Source: Falseniella ignava CCUG 37419 (GTDB lineage Bacteria > Bacillota > Bacilli > Lactobacillales > Aerococcaceae). From it: a DNA stretch of 64,000 nt. Positions 1 to 8,234 of the stretch are shown piece after piece. The number at the start of each line of letters is the position of its first letter. Within the stretch, counting starts at the first letter, position 1. The notes under the pieces are model-generated. The model ran no database searches and had not been told where the DNA came from. It worked only from the letters and a program-made list of their open reading frames with translations. The translations under genes were made by a program, and so were the position numbers. Where the stretch lies: the NCBI RefSeq assembly GCF_000301055.1, contig NZ_JH932301.1, positions 723,979-787,978 of the forward strand. The letters run 5' to 3'.

Positions 1-248
1 GGCACGTACTCGTCCCTTATCGGACGGACTATGATGAATATTTGCAACGTCTGTCTGATTTTATTCAAACATTAGACAATGTTCATAAGGTAGAAATCTT
101 ACCTTATCATAAGTTAGGTGTTTATAAATATGAAGCCTTAGGTATTCGCTATCCTTTAGAAGGGATTGAGCCGCCTACAGCAGATCGCGTTGAAAATGCA
201 CGTCGCATTTTACGTTGTGATCAATATACGAAGTATTTAACGGATTAA
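1..248 (+). CDS. pflA: pyruvate formate-lyase activating enzyme, C-terminal part
   Basis: This is the 3' end of a gene cut by the window edge; the open frame runs from base 3 to the stop at 246-248. The peptide ends like PflA, the radical-SAM activase that installs the glycyl radical on pyruvate formate-lyase: a VLVPYRTDYDEYL stretch, a KVEILPYHKLG segment and a YPLEGIEPP segment typical of the family C-terminus. The CxxxCxxC cluster motif would lie upstream and is not visible. A hairpin terminator follows directly. The call rests on family resemblance of about 80 residues. Confidence 0.85.
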   Translation, partial: HVLVPYRTDYDEYLQRLSDFIQTLDNVHKVEILPYHKLGVYKYEALGIRYPLEGIEPPTADRVENARRILRCDQYTKYLTD

Positions 249-272
249 TCCGATCATAAAATACGTCAATAG

Positions 273-306
273 TCGCCAATCTATCTTAGTAGATTGGCGA
301 TATTCT
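273..306 (+). terminator. pflA terminator
   Basis: An 11-bp inverted repeat (TCGCCAATCTA and its complement, six-base loop) is followed by a T-rich tail. It closes pflA and separates it from ssrA. Confidence 0.75.
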
Positions 307-333
307 TTTGAGGGAGGGTTCTCTTTACATTTC

Positions 334-361
334 TTGACATTCAAGCATGTTATGTTAAGCT
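334..361 (+). promoter_or_regulatory. putative ssrA promoter
   Basis: A perfect TTGACA (334-339) is followed after 16 bases by TAAGCT (356-361), placing the start about ten bases before the mature tmRNA 5' end. The -35 is strong and the -10 is weak, so the exact -10 is uncertain. Confidence 0.5.
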
Positions 362-377
362 ATAAGTGTATCTTTGC

Positions 378-740
378 GGGGGCGTTCCGGTTTCGACAGG
401 TATTCTTCGTGCAGGTGATGCGTCAAGGAGGTTGCGACTCCTTAATAACGCTACAGTTAAATATAACTGCAAACAATACAAACAACAATTTAGCTTTCGC
501 AGCGTAAAAAACTGCTAGCTAAGATCAGTCTAACTTCTCCCATGAGTTAGTAACTGGTCTCAAATGAAGTGGGATACGTGTATATTCTCCGTCTGTGAAT
601 GTACAAAGAGATAATCAGACTCGCTAATACTGATGCTTGTTTATCGGCTAGGTTGCAGCTAACTCTAAATAGATAAACTATTGACGTAGATTCATCTGAT
701 ACGTGATATTTGGACAGGAGTTCGATTCTCCTCGCCTCCA
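378..740 (+). ncRNA. ssrA: transfer-messenger RNA (tmRNA)
   Basis: tmRNA rescues stalled ribosomes together with SmpB. The 5' end GGGGGCG (378-384) pairs with CGCCTCC (733-739) to form the tRNA-like acceptor stem, with A740 as discriminator; CCA is not encoded. The T-arm sequence GGACAGGAGTTCGATTCTCC is at 712-731. The tag reading frame starts at GCA 469 and stops at TAA 505-507, encoding ANNTNNNLAFAA after the charged alanine. The last 29 bases (712-740) are also the start of the integrated element's attL, so the gene's 3' end was supplied by, or is shared with, the element and remains intact. Confidence 0.95.
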
Positions 741-759
741 TAATACACTATATATTGAT
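712..759 (+). repeat. attL, 48-bp direct repeat overlapping ssrA 3' end
   Basis: It is identical to 10513-10560. Bases just outside the repeat differ (T711 against G10512; T760 against C10561). The repeat covers the T-arm and acceptor strand of tmRNA plus 19 bases beyond. Confidence 0.93.
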
Positions 760-841
760 TTTAAAATGTTTCATTTAGGCTTGATATGACAATGTTTTTC
801 AGAAACAAAACTTCAATCAATTTCAATCAATTTCAAAAAAA

Positions 842-865
842 CCTTGTAACTTTCCTTGTAACTTT
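842..865 (+). repeat. left integrase arm-type direct repeats
   Basis: Two adjacent copies of CCTTGTAACTTT. The same tandem pair in the same orientation lies just inside attR at 10435-10458. Paired direct repeats at both ends of the element are what arm-binding tyrosine integrases of the Tn916/lambda type recognise. The role is inference from position. Confidence 0.7.
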
Positions 866-915
866 TGAGGATTTAAAAAAATAACCGCCCTATCAAAACA
901 ATAGAAAAGAAATAA

Positions 916-940
916 GCGCATCGATTTTCGGTGCGTTTTT
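916..940 (+). terminator. hairpin with T-tract near the element left end
   Basis: GCGCA and TGCG arms with a short inner CGA/TCG pairing precede a run of T. No plus-strand gene of the element ends here, so it may stop transcription coming from ssrA into the element. Confidence 0.45.
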
Positions 941-1532
941 TAATTGCATGAGAATAGACAAACCTCTTAAATGGCTTAAATTAGCCCGTTTTAGGCGTTT
1001 GATATTACCTAATACAACCCCTTTGGGTCTTCGTTCAAAAGGGAATTTTGTGTGTGATTGATGGACAGGGCGGTCTTTAAGAGGCTATTCTTCATGATTT
1101 CGGGCGGGGGGATACATGTGAAGTTGCACTAAACAATCTGATCGTGTATATGTGGTTGTTCGCTCGTGTTGATTTTTGCTGTTTGTTTTCGCGTTGATTT
1201 CTTCGTTTTTCGTCAGTTTTCTTGCAAAGTTTATTATTTATTTTATCGATTGATTTTATTTGTCTTATTTGCTCATCAACTTAAGAAGATTCTTTATTAA
1301 TGAATAAAATTTTTTTCTATAAAACTTTTCAAATGAACATAAAAAATAAGGGCAAAGGTTAGCGTTAGCATTCGCGCTCCTTTGTACCCTCAGTACGTGA
1401 TTGCACTGTGGATACAACATCGCGTATCAAGCAATCACTTTAATTGCATTGGTGACTTCGGTTGTCGTCTATTACAATAAATCTTTTGAATTAACTGTTA
1501 CCGTTTCAATAATCGGTAGGCACTCATAACGG

Positions 1533-2012
1533 TTAGTGCAATTTACTGGCATCGTATTGCCAATGAAGTCGTACCTTAAACGCAATGTACAACCCCTCTG
1601 GCCATATCTTATCTAGTATCTTTACGGCTCCTTTTCTCATGGCATTGACGTCTTCGATGCTAACGTTCAACTTTTCGGCTATCTCTCTACGCTTTAGGTT
1701 GCCAATGCATTTTAAAGCTAAATAGGTTCCTGATACTTCATCTTTAGCGTGAACAGATTTAATGATTTCCCTAATCTGTTTCAGTTCGCTTTCGTACTCG
1801 TCAACGATTCTTTGTTCTACAATCACGCTGTCATTGAATCCTGAAATATTCGTACTTCGATATGATTCTTTAGACGATTCTAGGTCGTGTTCATGGAGTT
1901 CCTTATACCTTTTGATTCGGGTATAATTTTCAAGTTGTTGAATCTTTGTCTTTTTCTCTCGGTCTTTCAACCGTTCCACTCCTCGTATTCGGGTGTTGTT
2001 TTCAATCTTCAT
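1533..2012 (-). CDS. phage-type transcription regulator, sigma-70 region 4-like HTH
   Basis: A 159-residue soluble protein. The first half is charged and probably helical. Roughly residues 100-145 (LKCIGNLKRREIAEKLNV and what follows) form a helix-turn-helix of the sigma region 4 kind found in ArpU/RinA-type late regulators of phages and satellites. ATG 2012 is chosen because AGGTG lies six bases upstream; GTG 2021 is the alternative. It overlaps the end of the preceding gene, so it is the last cistron of the minus-strand operon. The family call is by pattern only; it may control packaging or late genes of a helper phage, which is inference. Confidence 0.6.
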   Translation of the reverse strand: MKIENNTRIRGVERLKDREKKTKIQQLENYTRIKRYKELHEHDLESSKESYRSTNISGFNDSVIVEQRIVDEYESELKQIREIIKSVHAKDEVSGTYLALKCIGNLKRREIAEKLNVSIEDVNAMRKGAVKILDKIWPEGLYIAFKVRLHWQYDASKLH

Positions 2013-2451
2013 ATAATTCACCTAATATATCATTTATTGTTAATTCGTCTTCGTCTTCTTCTGTCTTGTCTTCAACTTGCCTAATGGATTGTTCAATTTG
2101 AGATATGCGGGTATATTGTTCAACCTCTTCATAAGATAAGGGCGCATCAATGGGTAGCACCTTTATATGTGGGATATCCTTAAATTGCACGTATCTATCT
2201 GTTAAACGATCGATTCGCTTTTGCATCGTGTTTTCAGCGGTTAAGATTGCAACGGTGCCATAGTACGGACTAATGCCACCTTGGTAGTTCTCATCGCTTA
2301 ATAGCATGGTGCCTGTGAACGAATGGTTTTGATAAAATCTTGGGGATATTAATTCCTTTTCGTTTTTAAGGAAATCTATTTTCGCCTCAATAGTTTGATA
2401 AAAACTAATAGTGCGCCTTATCTCCGTGGTACTGGCATCAAATACGCTCAT
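2002..2451 (-). CDS. hypothetical satellite protein, acidic C-terminus
   Basis: 149 residues, not recognised. The chain begins with a helical segment rich in Glu/Lys, has a middle part with aromatic and Gly/Tyr residues, and ends in a strongly acidic tail (KTEEDEDELTINDILGELYED-like). No membrane segment or signal. It overlaps the upstream 61-codon gene by 14 bases and the downstream regulator by 11, so translation is probably coupled. Its place between the replication region and the last regulator would suit a helper-interference or packaging-modifying protein, but nothing in the sequence proves that. Confidence 0.6.
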   Translation of the reverse strand: MSVFDASTTEIRRTISFYQTIEAKIDFLKNEKELISPRFYQNHSFTGTMLLSDENYQGGISPYYGTVAILTAENTMQKRIDRLTDRYVQFKDIPHIKVLPIDAPLSYEEVEQYTRISQIEQSIRQVEDKTEEDEDELTINDILGELYED

Positions 2452-2623
2452 ACACTATCATGGCACTGTATTTAGTCGGTGCGCCGTTGGTGGGTGACGT
2501 TTGAAATTGCACGTCAGTAATGGCATAGCCGTCAGCGAATAACCTTTGAGATTTACAATTCAAGATGTCGGTTAGGTCTTCTGAATCGATGGCACTAACA
2601 ACGGCAAAATGTTTTTGGGTCAT
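2438..2623 (-). CDS. small hypothetical satellite protein
   Basis: 61 residues beginning MTQKHFAVVSAIDSED. ATG 2623 is chosen over upstream in-frame codons because AAAGGAG lies about ten bases before it. The short chain could form a single alpha/beta unit with a conserved-looking cysteine in the middle. Not recognised. It is the first cistron after the putative origin region and overlaps the next gene. Confidence 0.55.
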   Translation of the reverse strand: MTQKHFAVVSAIDSEDLTDILNCKSQRLFADGYAITDVQFQTSPTNGAPTKYSAMIVYERI

Positions 2624-2723
2624 GGGTTCGGGTCTCCTTTCACGTTGTAGGTGATAAATTGATGAGTTGTTACAGTTCAAGTTACACATTGGATTTTTGA
2701 AAAAGTGGCTACAAACCTTGTCG

Positions 2724-2925
2724 CATCAACGATTCTGAAAACTGCTAGGGTTGTTACACATTAATCGTCATACTCTATATTTATATCTATATACTATATA
2801 TATTATTAATTTTAATTTTGATAAAAGAAATAATGCATTACAACTGTAACAGGTCTTCTAATCGTTGATGTATCAAGGTTAAATTGATACACATTGATTT
2901 GTATCATCAATAACAATGTGTACCA
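2724..2925. other. putative replication origin of the element (AT-rich core flanked by repeats)
   Basis: A nearly pure A/T core (about 2770-2835) is bracketed by a perfect 11-bp inverted repeat, CATCAACGATT (2724-2734) and AATCGTTGATG (2860-2870). On the right are three copies of TGTATCA/TGATACA (2869-2875, 2885-2891, 2900-2906) and a variant TGTACCA (2919-2925). It lies directly 3' of the primase-helicase gene. In SaPIs the origin is an AT-rich region flanked by iterons just after rep, so position and structure agree. Function is inferred. Confidence 0.6.
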
Positions 2926-2933
2926 AGTGGGGG

Positions 2934-5330
2934 CTATGCGCTTTGGTCTTTCGGCTCGGTCAGTCTAACTAGGGAACGTATCTGTTTCTGAGGTGCAATT
3001 ACTTTGGGAAACAACATGCTTGGTATTGTTTGAATGTAGTCGCTCGCGTATCGCGCGTTCTTGCTCTCGTATACTTCGCCCGTTAAATCGTTTAAGGCTT
3101 TAATCAGTGGGTTGACAAAATGGTAAGGTAGCTTTTGCCTTATACCTGTTTCGTCCATGTATTCCCTCAACAAGTCTTTGATATGAGAAAGGGGCAATTT
3201 TTCAAAACGGGTTAGGTTCTCGTGAATGAACACTTCTTCGACAAATGCGCGGTAGAAATCATTTTCAAACTTGTACTTATCGATTTCAGCCTTAACAGAT
3301 TTAGGTACGATGAATGTTTCAAATTGCAATTCAAGGGCGGTCTTAAGTACATATTCTAAAATGGCCTTGTTATTTAGAAATGTATTCTTGATGCGTGGGT
3401 CGTTATATAAACCGTTAAAATCAGCATTGAATGGGATTAATAGCATTCGACGATGCCAACCTTGGGATTTGTTCCGTACATTCGGCATGCTATTGCCACT
3501 GAACAAACAGAACAGTTTTAGGTTTACCGCGTAGACGGGTTTGCCTTTGGGTTCGATGGTCACGACGTCACCCGTTGCAATACTCATCAAGTCACTTACC
3601 TCATCTAGGTAGGCATTTGAAATATCATCACCTATGTTGCATACCTTACCAACTAACATTTCTTTACTGAATCGGTCAGCAAACTGTGGTGGTTTGAGTG
3701 ATGCAATATTCTCGGTGCCAATTAGATTTTGAAGAAGTGTTTGAAATGTTCCTTTTCCGCTGTTCCCGTCACCAATAAGAAAGCCTATCTTGTTGCGCGT
3801 ATGATTCGGGTTAATAGCTTCATTGATCACTTGCCATAATAGGGTGACAATCTCATCATCATTGCACGCTATGGATTGTAGCCATTCGTTAAAGTCAAAA
3901 TCACCAATACATGGATTTGTCGCGTCAACATTGTAGGCTGTTTTTATCTTACTCGTGAAAATGTATTTAGGACTGAATGGCAATAGTTGCTGTTCGTTTG
4001 TATTGAAGATGCCATTCGCCACGGGGATCAGATAAGGTTTGTCAGATTCTTGTTTTAGCTTGACCTCGGTTCTCAATACTTCAATGACGTTTTTCCAATC
4101 ACTCGGCTTATATCGATAGTCTACCGCCTTGATAAGTTTATTCATCATGGTTTCGGACGATACATAATGGCCTTTGTCATAATCAAAGTATGCTAACCGT
4201 GCCTTGTCGTGTTCTGTTCCAATCAGAATTACCTTAGCATATCGTTTTAGGATTCTAGCGCATTTTAGATAGGGCATTAAAGGTGCTTTGTCGCTGTCTC
4301 CGTCTTTATTCGCGCGTTCCTTTCGCCATATCTCACCAATGTCGTGCAATAACTCGTATTGCTCTTTCATGCTCTTCGGCAATTCATCTTCTTTAAGAAT
4401 AAAATAATCTGTTTGACCGTCTACCATTTGCACGATCGTAGTGAAATCATATTCGGTACGTATATTGCTATTGCCTTTCTCGGCATGGAATTCTTTTAAA
4501 TTTCCCTGTCTCCATTTTTCATCCCCCATTGCCAATATTTCCATGGCTTTAATTGCACCTGATTCATCAATCACGTTATTTTGGAATGATTTAATGATTT
4601 GCATCTTGACGGCAACATAATAAGGGCGCTCTTTCAGTTGTTCAGCAAATTTATTGACGTACTCGGTCATATAATGTTCGACAACTTCAATGGGATAAGC
4701 CCCGCCCTCGTGTTTAGAAAGAGTGAGGGGGAGGCTGTTATCGTCTATTTTAATTTCTTTGACGGGTACTTTTTCACCTCGATTCACGATGATTCGACAA
4801 TCTTCATACAGTCCATTGTCAACGGGTAGCCCGTGAATGCGTGTAAAATCTTTACTTGATGGGTCAGTAGGGATACTTAACGCGTTCATGAATTCTTCGG
4901 TAATTGCAATGGATTCTGGTTCGTTCATCGGTCTTTCGGGTTCGATAATTAATCGATACCGTGCGTGATTTGGTCTACTGTTAATTGTGGGGTACAGCAA
5001 GTATTGGTATTGCTGGCATACTTCGTGTACTTCTTCGATTACGTCTTCATCAGTGAGTGGGGTAGAGTCGCCTTTTTCTCGTTCAATGTCAAGAATGATG
5101 AGGCCTTTGCTCTTGGTTGAAATTTTAGTACGTCTACTGCCCACTAAATGGCCACTAAAAAAATAGGGCTGTTGGTGCTTAACTCTGTCGGGTACTGGTT
5201 TATCTGAATTCGCATCAATTGTGTAATCTATTTTTTGCGGTGGGTAGTCGGCTATTGCGTCAAAATCGCTCTTATCATTGTCTACCATAACGCCTACGGA
5301 TTCATAGATTCGCTTGAACAGATATATCAA
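2934..5330 (-). CDS. satellite primase-helicase (D5/P4-type SF3 helicase with primase-like N-terminus)
   Basis: 798 residues. Residues about 30-180 look like a primase/polymerase or RepB-type primase module, with ILDIEREKG and HARYRLIIEP strands. The C-terminal half carries a P4/D5-type SF3 helicase: Walker A GDGNSGKGT at residues 520-528, followed by a GKVCNIGDDI segment and an FSGNSMP sensor-like segment. Such proteins start autonomous replication of satellites and phages at a nearby origin, here presumed at 2724-2925. TTG 5330 is used because AAAGAGGTG lies seven bases upstream; an ATG about 15 codons downstream is possible. It is coupled to the preceding gene by only a few bases. Confidence 0.85.
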   Translation of the reverse strand: MIYLFKRIYESVGVMVDNDKSDFDAIADYPPQKIDYTIDANSDKPVPDRVKHQQPYFFSGHLVGSRRTKISTKSKGLIILDIEREKGDSTPLTDEDVIEEVHEVCQQYQYLLYPTINSRPNHARYRLIIEPERPMNEPESIAITEEFMNALSIPTDPSSKDFTRIHGLPVDNGLYEDCRIIVNRGEKVPVKEIKIDDNSLPLTLSKHEGGAYPIEVVEHYMTEYVNKFAEQLKERPYYVAVKMQIIKSFQNNVIDESGAIKAMEILAMGDEKWRQGNLKEFHAEKGNSNIRTEYDFTTIVQMVDGQTDYFILKEDELPKSMKEQYELLHDIGEIWRKERANKDGDSDKAPLMPYLKCARILKRYAKVILIGTEHDKARLAYFDYDKGHYVSSETMMNKLIKAVDYRYKPSDWKNVIEVLRTEVKLKQESDKPYLIPVANGIFNTNEQQLLPFSPKYIFTSKIKTAYNVDATNPCIGDFDFNEWLQSIACNDDEIVTLLWQVINEAINPNHTRNKIGFLIGDGNSGKGTFQTLLQNLIGTENIASLKPPQFADRFSKEMLVGKVCNIGDDISNAYLDEVSDLMSIATGDVVTIEPKGKPVYAVNLKLFCLFSGNSMPNVRNKSQGWHRRMLLIPFNADFNGLYNDPRIKNTFLNNKAILEYVLKTALELQFETFIVPKSVKAEIDKYKFENDFYRAFVEEVFIHENLTRFEKLPLSHIKDLLREYMDETGIRQKLPYHFVNPLIKALNDLTGEVYESKNARYASDYIQTIPSMLFPKVIAPQKQIRSLVRLTEPKDQSA

Positions 5331-5334
5331 TCAT

Positions 5335-5721
5335 TTACACCTCTTTCTTTTTCGGCGTGAACAATCTGTAGATATCAACGCTAAGTTCAAGATAATAACT
5401 ATTGATAAAGTAATCTAATACTCTCTCATTATCAAAATCAAGGGCGGTTTGGGCGTTATTAAGTATTAGGTCGGTTATATATTTTGCGAAAAGGGTGTTT
5501 AGGTTATCAAAAAGAAGTTTGTCAAATTCTTGTCTTAGTATTTCATAGGATTTAATAATCTTTTCGATAAAATATTGCTTTTCGCTTAGTGATACTTTTT
5601 TATCGTGTCCTGAACAATTGATTATTTTTTCCATTTCTGTAAAGCTTACTTCTAAACTATCATCGATCATACTAAATAATTCGCTTAAAGCGCTTGGGAA
5701 TACAGTTCTTTTCGTCTCCAT
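5335..5721 (-). CDS. hypothetical satellite protein, separated from its promoter by an IS
   Basis: 128 residues, probably all-helical with no membrane segment, not recognised. The stop lies in the ribosome-binding site of the primase gene. The start codon region (ATG 5721 and the upstream GAAGATTTCATTT) is part of the 28-bp target duplication of the IS at 5735-7376. The original upstream sequence, including the better AAAGGAAG ribosome-binding site, is now on the other side of the IS at about 7405. The reading frame is intact but expression is likely changed. Confidence 0.6.
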   Translation of the reverse strand: METKRTVFPSALSELFSMIDDSLEVSFTEMEKIINCSGHDKKVSLSEKQYFIEKIIKSYEILRQEFDKLLFDNLNTLFAKYITDLILNNAQTALDFDNERVLDYFINSYYLELSVDIYRLFTPKKKEV

Positions 5722-5734
5722 AAATGAAATCTTC
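5707..5734. repeat. 28-bp target duplication, left copy
   Basis: Identical to 7377-7404. A duplication this long is characteristic of IS1202-like elements. Confidence 0.85.
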
Positions 5735-5821
5735 TGTCAAGCACAAATGAATATGTCCCGATTTTTGGGTTTTTAGCGTGTAACGAAAGAGGGTTAAAAA
5801 CTACCGCGCTTCGCTTGGTTG

Positions 5822-5870
5822 CCTCGTGATGATGGACGATACAAAAAGCGCATCGTCCTTCATCACGAGG
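5822..5870. other. long hairpin after the transposase gene
   Basis: A stem of about 20 bp (CCTCGTGATGATGGACGAT against its near-complement) with a short A/T loop lies just after the transposase stop. There is no T-tract after either arm, so it is not a classical intrinsic terminator, though it could slow read-through into the satellite operon. Confidence 0.6.
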
Positions 5871-5878
5871 GATTATCA

Positions 5879-7291
5879 CTACACTTCAATTAGCTCTTTT
5901 TTCTTTATGTATTCTTGCTTCTTTAGGTAACGTTGATAAGATTGTCCTTTCCACGGATGCGACATCGGTGGAATGTGTGGTTTCGGTTTAGACTTAGCTT
6001 CTTGAATATCTAGTATTTTAGATATGGCTTGGTGTGACGGCATTTCAATTAGTTTAAAGAGTTGATTTTTATGAGAGACAAAGAGTTGTAAATCACGCGT
6101 ACTAATGACCATAACTTTAGTTTTTCTTGGCAAATGGACTTGCCTCCCATGCTGGTCGTAAAGATGATAGACATGGTTGTTGTATCGAACAGTATGACCA
6201 GAGTGAATGACACGCAGGGCAAATCTAGCGAGGATGTAATCGAGATTTGTGTCTGCTGATAGTTTTTCAAAGGCATTTATGCTATCTTTAATGGGATGGG
6301 CGAATTTTTGATTAAACTGTGGGAGGTAGTCCCTTAGAAACTGATTCGCTTCATCCATATTACGGATACCATTTAACCGCATTTCTTGAAGTAAGCGGTT
6401 TTGAAACGTACCGAAAAGACGTTCAATACGTCCTTTAGCTTGGGGTACTGAGGTCGCTTCCAGTTCAATTCCAAGTGTCTGGCAAGCATATCCGTATTGA
6501 GTGAGGGCCTGTTCTTCAAGAGCAGCGCCCTTTTTTGGGGTGTTGACGCCTGAGAAAATGGATCGATAATCTGTCAAAATGCGATGAGGAATACCGTAGT
6601 GGGTCAGGAATTGATGTGAGACTTGATAATAGCCTTCAAGTGTCTCCTGTGCTGCGAAATAAGCACCAACGACTGTACCAGTGGCATCATCAATCGCGGC
6701 ATGGAGATAGTAATAGTTCTCGTCAGCCTCGAACCATTGATGTTCTGAAGCATCCATCTGAAGCAGTTCCCCAGCATATTTGCATCGTGGGCGACTCGGG
6801 TGTGCTTTTGAGGCTTCAACGACTTGAACCTCCTGTAAGGTTTCTTTTTCGTGAGGGGTCAGGCCTTTCTTGTCTGCTTTGTCTTCGAGCTCTTTAGCGA
6901 CACGCCGTTTAGTTCGACGGGTAGCTAGAGGCGAGACAATGTGTGCTTCCTTCAAGATATTTCTTAGCGAGCTTTCAGAGAGAAGGATTTCCTCAACTTC
7001 TTGAAGTTTTTCATGGAAGTGTGTGAAGTTAAAGTCATAGTATTTCGAGCGATAGAGCTGAACGATTCGCTTTCGAGTATGACGGTCAATGGTTTTAGAA
7101 GGTTTGCGATTGGCATTCTTATGTCTGAAGCCTTTTCGCCCCTCTTGTTTGTATTTAAGAATCAATCGATTGATCTGTCGTCTGGATAAGTTTAATTCCA
7201 CTTCAGCACGAGCTTTGGATTTCCGTCCATTGACGACAGCCTTGATGATATTATATTTATGTGTCTCATTCATGTTAAGATAATCCTCCAT
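5879..7291 (-). CDS. DDE transposase, IS1202/ISNCY type
   Basis: 470 residues. The N-terminus has two helix-turn-helix regions (about residues 15-60, then a basic stretch). The rve-type catalytic core follows: first Asp in LLQMDASEHQW (about residue 179), second Asp in ILTDYRSIFSG (about 238), Glu in KGRIERLFGTFQ (about 285). The C-terminus carries a small beta module and a basic tail. The length agrees with transposases of the IS1202 group (about 470). ATG 7291 follows GGAGGG. The gene appears complete, so the IS may still be active. Confidence 0.88.
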   Translation of the reverse strand: MEDYLNMNETHKYNIIKAVVNGRKSKARAEVELNLSRRQINRLILKYKQEGRKGFRHKNANRKPSKTIDRHTRKRIVQLYRSKYYDFNFTHFHEKLQEVEEILLSESSLRNILKEAHIVSPLATRRTKRRVAKELEDKADKKGLTPHEKETLQEVQVVEASKAHPSRPRCKYAGELLQMDASEHQWFEADENYYYLHAAIDDATGTVVGAYFAAQETLEGYYQVSHQFLTHYGIPHRILTDYRSIFSGVNTPKKGAALEEQALTQYGYACQTLGIELEATSVPQAKGRIERLFGTFQNRLLQEMRLNGIRNMDEANQFLRDYLPQFNQKFAHPIKDSINAFEKLSADTNLDYILARFALRVIHSGHTVRYNNHVYHLYDQHGRQVHLPRKTKVMVISTRDLQLFVSHKNQLFKLIEMPSHQAISKILDIQEAKSKPKPHIPPMSHPWKGQSYQRYLKKQEYIKKKELIEV

Positions 7292-7376
7292 TGAGATCCC
7301 TCCTTAGATTTAATATACACTAAAGTGGGACATTTTCATTTACGGTTACTTGAGACATTATCATTTGTGGATGAGA

Positions 7377-7404
7377 TCTTTTCGTCTCCATAAATGAAAT
7401 CTTC
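7377..7404. repeat. 28-bp target duplication, right copy
   Basis: Right partner of 5707-5734. The bases that follow (7405 onward) are the original upstream region of the gene at 5335-5721, including AAAGGAA on the minus strand. Confidence 0.85.
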
Positions 7405-7501
7405 CTTTCAATTAAGGTATTTTTAAGGTATAATAATAATGATACACAAATGATTGCAACTTTCGCTTTGGTGGGGCGTTTGTTCTGTTGTTTGTGTTTT
7501 T

Positions 7502-7780
7502 TTAATTTATGACGTGATTATCCATAAACATATGTAGGTCGGTTCGCTTGATATAGCGTTTGTCGCCTATTTTAATAATCGGGATTCCTTTATTCTCGAC
7601 TTGATTCTTGAACGTGTTGTGTACCATTCCTAACATCGATCTAACTTCAGGTACGGTCAAATAATCTTTGGTAATCGTTGCATCTGCTCGGGCTTGTTCC
7701 ATGGCCTCACGGTAGATGCTTTTTAGTGATTCGTTTAATTCTTCATAAAACTCTTGTGGCAATTCTAACTGTAGTGCCAT
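7502..7780 (-). CDS. xis: excisionase-like DNA-binding protein
   Basis: 92 residues. The C-terminal half contains a MerR/excisionase-type winged HTH: DYLTVPEVRSMLGM, then IPIIKIGDKRYIKRTDL. Proteins of this kind direct integrase toward excision or act as small regulators in satellites. ATG 7780 is chosen because GGGGGGTG lies six bases upstream; the stop of the preceding gene overlaps this ribosome-binding site, so translation is coupled. The xis label is by position and fold; it could instead be a regulator of replication genes. Confidence 0.6.
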   Translation of the reverse strand: MALQLELPQEFYEELNESLKSIYREAMEQARADATITKDYLTVPEVRSMLGMVHNTFKNQVENKGIPIIKIGDKRYIKRTDLHMFMDNHVIN

Positions 7781-7781
7781 C

Positions 7782-8000
7782 TTATTCACCCCCCGCCAAT
7801 GTAAAGTGTACGTTGTCTATCTTTTCAATTAATTGTTGGTGTAGGGCGAATGAAGCACTTAAAAAGTCCTTTGATGTTTTAGTGTATGCGAAAGGGTCTT
7901 CAATTGATCCAACCGCATTCATTGCAATCAGTTGTAGCTCTAACATGGTCATGCATTCGTATAATTCATCAGTAAGTTTTTCAACATCTATTTCTCTCAT
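7782..8000 (-). CDS. small hypothetical satellite protein
   Basis: 72 residues beginning MREIDVEKLTDELYECM. ATG 8000 is chosen because AAAGGAGA lies nine bases upstream; the longer TTG start at 8024 has no comparable site. It appears to be a helical bundle without a membrane segment or known motif. It lies between the cro-like and excisionase-like genes and overlaps the ribosome-binding site of the latter. Confidence 0.55.
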   Translation of the reverse strand: MREIDVEKLTDELYECMTMLELQLIAMNAVGSIEDPFAYTKTSKDFLSASFALHQQLIEKIDNVHFTLAGGE

Positions 8001-8234
8001 GATAGGGTCTCTCCTTTTCTTCAATCTTTGATAAGCGTTCGGTCATTGATGCGCCGTGTCTACTGGTCAATATGGCATGGGGTCACCTCTCTTTTTTGAT
8101 ATTCTTTATTAACATTCTACATGTTTCTGTAGGGGTTACTTTTTAATAGACTTAATATTAGGTAATTCAGTTTCAAAATCGAAAGATTATATGCGGTCGG
8201 TAAGTTAATAAAAATACATTTGAATACCATCTGC

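Larger units (their letters stand above)
760..1532. other. non-coding left end of the element
   Basis: About 770 bases without a supported gene. It holds two tandem copies of a 12-mer integrase-arm-like repeat (842-865), a small hairpin with T-tail (916-940), a palindromic GGCTtaaattAGCC (973-986), a T-rich stretch at about 1140-1260, and an imperfect inverted repeat of GTGATTGC/GCAATCAC at about 1398-1438. No continuous reading frame with a ribosome-binding site was found. Confidence 0.5.
5735..7376 (-). mobile_element. IS1202-like insertion sequence
   Basis: About 1.64 kb with imperfect terminal inverted repeats: the left end starts TGTCAAGCACAAATGAATATG and the inverted right end starts TCTCATCCACAAATGATAATG, with 19 of 26 positions equal. 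It is flanked by a 28-bp direct repeat. One transposase gene reads on the minus strand. A second partial copy of the AAATGAAAATGTCCCA motif lies inside the right end, perhaps another transposase-binding site. Confidence 0.85.

Noticed and set aside
547-741. 64-codon minus-strand frame inside ssrA
   Set aside because: It lies wholly within the tmRNA gene in antisense; the RNA structure explains the sequence.
1140-1530. A CRISPR-like or iteron array in the satellite's left end
   Set aside because: There are T-rich stretches and scattered short inverted repeats, but no regular repeat-spacer period.
5685-5879. 64-codon minus-strand frame next to the transposase gene
   Set aside because: It runs across the IS end, the target duplication and the long hairpin, has no ribosome-binding site, and the composition is that of a palindrome read as protein.
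8025-8234. Small peptides between the cro-like gene and the next gene
   Set aside because: Only frames of 8-20 codons without convincing ribosome-binding sites are present.
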